In this document: positions 58,944 through 64,000 of the stretch, piece by piece | Numbering within the stretch: the first letter of the stretch is position 1 | How the letters are laid out: every line of letters starts with the position of its first letter | Source of the DNA: Solea solea | Taxonomy: Eukaryota; Chordata; Actinopteri; Pleuronectiformes; Soleidae | Assembly: GCF_958295425.1 (NCBI RefSeq) | Contig: NC_081153.1 | Location: 10,746,419 to 10,810,418 of the forward strand | Direction of reading: 5' to 3' | Length of the DNA: 64,000 bases | Program-made: the position numbers and the translations under genes | The notes under the pieces: generated by a model | What the model was told of the DNA's origin: nothing | The model's database searches: none | What the model saw: the letters and a program-made list of their open reading frames with translations, nothing else

Positions 58944-59074
58944 CTCCTGATGCAAGCTGTGCACACTTGCAGGTGCATTGGTCATTGTCTCTGTCCTTGG
59001 TGCTGAATTGGGTGCCCGAGTGGGTGAGGCTGCTTGTCCGTCCAGCTGTACCGCTGAAGCCCTCGGCGTGGAGG
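58944..59074 (-). CDS. angpt2: Angiopoietin penultimate coding exon
   Basis: 131 bases between AG (59076-59075) and the GT donor at 58943. It encodes LHAEGFSGTAG and FSTKDRDNDQCTCKCAQLASG, matching the angiopoietin GTAG block, the FSTKD-DND calcium-site region and the CKC cysteines. It takes one base to finish the codon begun by the exon at 62206 (AG + C, Ser) and leaves one base (G) for the last exon, so all three exons join in frame. CKCAQ..SGG is closer to ANGPT4, which leaves some doubt on the paralogue. Confidence 0.93.
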
Positions 59075-61394
59075 CTGGTTTCAGAGGGAGGAAAAATTGC
59101 AAAGAATTTGAGCACAAAAGCTCAGCCCCAGGCTCCTCTATATATTATTTAAAAGCTCTGTTGGGAAAACATTGCTGGTTGGCAGCTCCAAATGGCAGTT
59201 ATTTGGTTGCTGCCTGAAAAAAAAAAACCCTTTGAGCTTCAGTGTCTTTGAAATCATCTAATGTGTTGAGATTAGATCTGAGATCAGAGCTGAGATGCTG
59301 AGGGAGTGAGAGAGGCAGCATGTAGGAGTCGGTGGTTCAACCCCGTCTATTTCTCGCATTTAGACCGTTTGTAGATGTGTTTTACTGTGAACTACAGTCG
59401 GTTTGTGTGTAGATTGTAAGAGTCCATATTTTTTTAAAAAAGAAAAGAAAAAAAAAGGCAGGGTTTTAAGATCTGTCTCATGTAGAAGGGTGTTTTTTGG
59501 ATAAAACTCATCAAACCAAAACCAGCTCTGTGTTAAATTATATTATCTCCTCTTGCTACAAAAAGTGAACCTTTTGAACTTGTCATTATTTTTCTTCCAT
59601 GCTGTCCTACAGGAAGCAAATCAAGCAGTCTGAGAGCAACCTTACAGCAGCAGAGCAGCGGAGTCTTTGTGCATGTGTGGGTGGTTTTAGTATCTGTCCA
59701 ACTGTCTGTGTGGCATTACTGGTTCGAAGAAAGCAGACAAGGAGGTCAGCGCTGCTGTCTGGCCTTTCTCCTCTGTCCTGTCGCTCTGTCTACTTAGAAC
59801 CATGAGTTATATGCCCGCCACCTCCTCACCCCCCTGTAACCTGGGGCGCGCCGTCTGTGAAGGATCCTGCCCGAAGAACCCACTCTGAATTTGTAAGTTC
59901 ACACCATGAGAGGCAGCAAAACAAGAGTTTGAAATGAGAGTGTCAGGGATGGAGAGCAAATATGGAATAGAAGCGAAAGAGAGTGGACTTTTTTTGGGAT
60001 TTGAGGTTTTTCTATTCATGACGATTGGTGATTTGAAAAGCATCATATGAGACAGGACGGCGACCACAGGATACAGGATATCCTATTGGAAAGGGTGACC
60101 CGTGAACTGAGCCACGACGTCCCGATGAATTAGTCCAGCTCATCCACCAACACCACAAACCACACACTGGTCAATTTTCAAGGTGCCTGTGTCTTCATAT
60201 TGTTATTTCATCCCTTTTAATAAAAAAAAATATATATTCTGTTACATTTACAAGGAAAGCACACCATTGGTTTTACTGTAAGAACAGCTATTCTTGGCTA
60301 AGTCAAATGGGGAAAGTGGTCTGTCATGCTGATGATTAATGTATGAATAATATTAATGAGATTTAGGTGAGGACCTCCGTGTTGCTCTGGGGAACACACG
60401 AGACGGAGCTGAGAAGCGGGACTGCTGCGGCTGACTGGCTTCACAGAAACCACAGTTGAAAGCGTGGGATTTATCATCGAAACCCTCCCGAAGAAGCCAC
60501 AGTAACAGCAAAGCTGGTGCATCTTGAACCAGTTAAACCCAACATGATCTCAGAGGTAGCAGCTATACGGAGAGACGATTATATTCGCTCAGGTGCTTCA
60601 CCTCACACGGTGTAGCCCACAGCAACATTTTGCGAAATATTGACTTTCATTGCGCTAATTCACGTGGAACAAACTCAGGCAAACGCAATTTGCCGGAATA
60701 TTAGGGATCTTGGAAAGCAGACACCCACGTGCAATTACGATTCGAGATCTCTCAGGGCATCAGTCTCGGGGGCGGGTCGCTGTGAATTTCTATGAAATTG
60801 AAACTAAACTATTCTGGTTTATTTTTGATTCTGCCTGTCTGTTTTGGAGGGGAAAGCATGGCTTCAGGACACCCACGCGTAATCTTGTTAGTGATTGCTG
60901 GGTTACTGGAGCTTTGTCTGAGTTGTCAGTTCCTGGCAGGAGCAGGTATGGCAGAGTGTTCTTCTGATACTCCAGTGGATGTGGCTCCCCTTGGGGCAAC
61001 TTTGCATGGGCGAAATGGTAATGGCGGCAGATGAAAAGTGGCCGCGTGCCCTCCGTTGAGCTCATCATTTTGAATGGCATGATTAAAGGGCGGTCCAAGT
61101 GGTTCTTAAACTTCACTGCTCGCAGGCAAGAAAGCGCACGGAAGAGAAGAGAAAGGAATACAAACTATTTCTAATCTGCCGCGAGTTTAAGAGCCGTAAA
61201 ACCTAATGGGAGGCAGCTACTGAAGAGGTCGAACTACATTATAATTATACCTTTCACAACAGACACAAAGCACTTCCATTATTGTCCTATTCGTCTACAA
61301 TTTCTGATGAGGTAAGAATTTAAATAGAGACTGGTGTGTACTTCTATGTCAAGTCTTACTGTTAAAAAAGTGATTTTAAGAATGTAGACCCAGT

Positions 61395-62124
61395 TTCGCG
61401 ACCCGATCGGAACAAGGGCCTTTCTGCACGGAGTTTGCATGTTCTCCCCGTGTGTGTGGGTTTTCTCCGGGTTCTCCAGCTTCCTCCCACAGTCCAAGCA
61501 CATGTAATATGGGGTTCAGGTAAATTGGACATCCTAAATCAGGCGTGTCACACTCAAATGACCTGGGGGCCAATGAGCATCTAGTCTGGTCAAGCGGGGG
61601 CCGACATAGAGGAAAGAAAGTGGAAAAACAAATATTTATAGCCGGTGGGCAATATAATATATTCATTATGATATTAGACAGAATTGCAAAGTAAAAGTGC
61701 TTGTTTTGATATAAAATGGTTCACAATAAAAACATATTTATGATGCACAAAAATGGAGAATTAAATTGGAAATTTAGCAAATAATGACGAGGGTAATTGT
61801 GATAAAAACAGCTTAAATATATGTAATTTCATGTTGAGTGTAATACATTTAATAAAGCAATGATTACAACCGAATGTCTTATTACTATTATAAAAATATT
61901 GCCGGCAAATACATTTAGTCTTATATTCTGTTTCTATTCCATCACCTCGCACAGTGGTATGCGGGCCGCATGTAATCGATTGGAGGGCCACATGGGGCCC
62001 CCGGGCCACCAGTTTGACACATGTGCCCTAAATTGACTGTAGTTGAGACTGGATGGTTGTTGGCACAGCTCCCCCCCCTCATGTGGAGGATAAAGTGGTA
62101 GAAGACGGATGGATGAACTATGGT
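61395..62124 (+). mobile_element. DANA/mermaid-like SINE interrupted by a hAT-like insertion
   Basis: The SINE body (CACGGAGTTTGCATGTTCTC, TTTTCTCCGGGTTCTCCAGC, TTCCTCCCACAGTCCAAGCA) runs to 61539. It resumes at 62034 with TTGACTGTAG-type sequence, then GAGGATAAAGTGGTAGAAGA and a GGATGGATGA tail. The two parts join to a normal SINE when the 61540-62025 insert is removed. The tRNA head is truncated: only CGACCCGATCGG of the box B region remains at the left. Confidence 0.75.
61540..62025. mobile_element. hAT-like non-autonomous element nested in a SINE
   Basis: 486 bases. The left end is CAGGCGTGTCACACTCAAAT; the right end on the minus strand is CACATGTGTCAAACTGGTGG. TCCTAAAT (61532-61539) and CCCTAAAT (62026-62033) form an 8-base target duplication with one mismatch, diagnostic of hAT superfamily. 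GGGGGCC and GGGCCCCCGGGCC blocks near the ends are typical of a frequent fish family with CAGGGGTGTCAAACTC-type termini. No transposase frame. Confidence 0.8.
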
Positions 62125-62205
62125 CCAAGCTTACATGACTCGCAAGTAAAATTTGGTTATACGAATAAAAATAACTCAATAATATAAGTTACGCTGTGCG
62201 GTTAC

Positions 62206-62372
62206 CTGTAGTTGTGGTCCTCTCCGTCAATGTGGAAGCGATCGTAATGCGAGAAGGCTTCGTTCCCCTCTCTGTCTTTCAGCTGGACATGCAGACTGTA
62301 TTCCTGGGAGCTTGTCAGCTTGTGGATGATATCATTTCCCAGCCAGTGTTCCCCAGACAGCTCTCCAAAGCC
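62206..62372 (-). CDS. angpt2: Angiopoietin fibrinogen-like domain exon
   Basis: 167 bases, with acceptor TTTGTGTTTGTTCCAG and donor CAG then GTAACC. It encodes GFGELSGEHWLGNDIIHKLT, YSLHVQLKDREGNEAFSHY and DRFHIDGEDHNY, which aligns without gaps to angiopoietin GFGNPSGEYWLGNE...YDRFHI...NY. The usual tryptophan in the DWEGN motif is arginine here (AGA, 62271-62273). The preceding exon (GGGWT...DFQRTWKEYK in the family) is not found before base 64000, so the gene continues out of the window. Confidence 0.93.
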
Positions 62373-64000
62373 CTGGAACAAACACAAAGACGGTGAAACA
62401 ATAGAGGAGTTAATATTCCATCAAGGGCGGTGATATTACCAGGGAGCTGCCAAGTGTTTTTTTGGAGTTACTTTTAAAACTGACCTCAATTTAGAAAACT
62501 CACATTTATCATTTTCGATGGCCCTAGATAGTTCACTGATATCCCTCTCCCAAACCAAAGGTGTCAGTCAATTGAGACATTAATTTACCCTAATATTCCT
62601 TCAATGTTGCACCTGGATGTGTAGCTGAGACCATATCGTTGACTTTGTTTTGAGGGCATGACTCAACAGCAGTTTCTTTATAACTAAATTACTAAATGTA
62701 ATGATTAGAATAATGGCAAAAAAGAAAAATATGACATAATATATTAATCCCAGTAATGAACAGCAGTCAATCAGTCAACTTTGAATTTGACTCGAACAAA
62801 GAGACACTCTTTATTCTTCAGCGTAACGTAATAATTTCTCAATTTCCAGCATTTTCAGTTGCCGTGTTATGTTAGCTTTATTTTTAGTGGTCAGTTTAGT
62901 GCCACTTAAAGTCCACTCCGCACACCCCACACGGACCGTTACCGCTCAAACCCTGCAAGCATTAAAGCTGTTCTATAAGGCTCACCTTTCCAAGATTTCT
63001 CAATTATTTGATGATGAAACCGAAAGCACCAGTTACAGAATGGAGAAACGCCACGTGATTTCAAATCACATTTACCGGTGAAAGCCGCAGCAACACAGAC
63101 ACAATTTCATTACGACAATAGCAGTGTGAATTGAAAATTGATATGGAAAAAATCGTGGATTTGAAGGCGGCTTTGACAGAAATAGTTTCCAGCGGGAATG
63201 GAGGTTGTCACTCCGAGGAGATCATGCAATGACACACAATGTTCCATTCAAAGAGACTGCTGACGAGAACGGGCATGCAATGCAGCGCTGATTGAATTCA
63301 TGTCAGAGGCCTGTCAAGTGTACGATACTGCTTTGACTGATGTGAGTTGATATAAGGTATAAGCATTAAGTGTGACTGCACGTGTTATTGCATTATCAAA
63401 GCAAAAGAATAATAATAATAATAATTGAATCATTCTGAGTCTGTTTGAGCACAGAGGGTCCTCATGTTGTCCTTGTTTACCCCTTTGGACTCTAAGCCAC
63501 TTTTTCCCCAGCTGTCAGACTCTCTCATTGTTACTTTTTGTAAAAGCGCGAGTGAATGTATGTTCGAGAGTCACATTTATCATTTCATCTGTCTCGCTGC
63601 AACCTTTGATCAACACCGACCTCAGCCTCTGAGGCTATAAAGAGTCGCCCGGAGCAGTGAAGCATTTTAGTACATATGTTATCTGCCATCTATGGGGCCC
63701 CCGTGGTCCCACGGCCCCAACTGAACTGGAAGCAAATATTTATAATCCACTTGTAAAAATATTGTTCTTTATAGAGTTTTTAAAGCTGTTTTCTTTTTTT
63801 GTTTTTTTTCCCCGTCACTCTCTCTTTCTCCGTCCTCTTTGCATTTCATTTCAAATGCAAGCTGTGTCAACTGATTGTTTGGCATGGGTGAGACATCATT
63901 TGCTGCTCAATCAAAAAGAAACCCAAAAACAGCCCCGCTCGTGTGATCGCTGTGGATTTTAACACAGACTCAGATCGCAGGCTCTCGAGCATTTGTTTTA
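62373..64000 (-). other. angpt2: Angiopoietin upstream intron (to window end)
   Basis: I searched for the preceding fibrinogen-domain exon in the minus strand here and did not see it, so this stretch is taken as intron. It contains (AAT)n at about 63409-63425 and otherwise unique-looking sequence. Confidence 0.6.

Larger units (their letters stand above)
59075..62205 (-). other. angpt2: Angiopoietin intron with SINE and nested transposon
   Basis: 3131-base intron, donor GTAACC on the minus strand at 62205. Apart from the nested repeats at 61395-62124 it looks unique, with A-runs near 59217 and 59443. Several ORFs of 80 to 108 codons in it are not recognised. Confidence 0.8.

Noticed and set aside
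62869..63081. Preceding angiopoietin exon in 62373-64000
   Set aside because: No minus-strand segment matches the expected GGGWT...FQRTW block; the exon must lie beyond the window.

Overview
The window is vertebrate nuclear DNA, almost certainly from a ray-finned (teleost) fish. Coding signal is sparse and split by introns. Microsatellites are abundant (CA/GT, AT, CTG, long G/C runs). The interspersed repeats look like fish families: tRNA-derived SINEs with a DANA/mermaid-like body, non-autonomous hAT, TTAA-flanked and Harbinger-like DNA elements, a Tc1 fossil and an L1-clade LINE. No bacterial-type operons, CRISPR arrays or plasmid features are present.

Host gene content lies mainly at the right end. 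Three consecutive minus-strand exons (62206-62372, 58944-59074, 58056-58216) encode the C-terminal two thirds of an angiopoietin fibrinogen-like receptor-binding domain and end in a stop codon. Splice phases and sites fit together exactly. The 5' exons lie beyond base 64000. The paralogue is most likely angpt2, but some residues look angpt4-like. At the far left, 199-329 has strong splice signals and one open frame, and is a candidate plus-strand exon of an unidentified gene; a weaker 45-base candidate follows at 1417-1461. Between about 1.5 and 57.3 kb I see no host protein-coding gene, so this is intergenic or deep-intron DNA. In mammals ANGPT2 lies antisense within an intron of MCPH1. That could explain the layout, but I find no recognisable MCPH1 exon.

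The main object in the gene-free part is a full-length L1-type retrotransposon on the minus strand (9689-15161). It has both ORFs open, all expected endonuclease and reverse transcriptase catalytic residues, a poly(A) signal and tail, and an 11-base target-site duplication. Its 129-base 5' leader carries a YY1-type motif, CAAGATGGC, at +12 to +20, the position it occupies in human L1.

Other mobile DNA includes a 582-bp hAT-like element with an internal 28-bp minisatellite (48454-49035) and two TTAA-flanked elements with inverted ends (21262-21712, 26834-27259). A Harbinger-like family is present in three copies, one of them filling most of an angiopoietin intron. Another angiopoietin intron holds a SINE split by a later hAT insertion. 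A 20-bp palindromic minisatellite spans about 46430-46975. All calls were made by reading the sequence; no database search was run.
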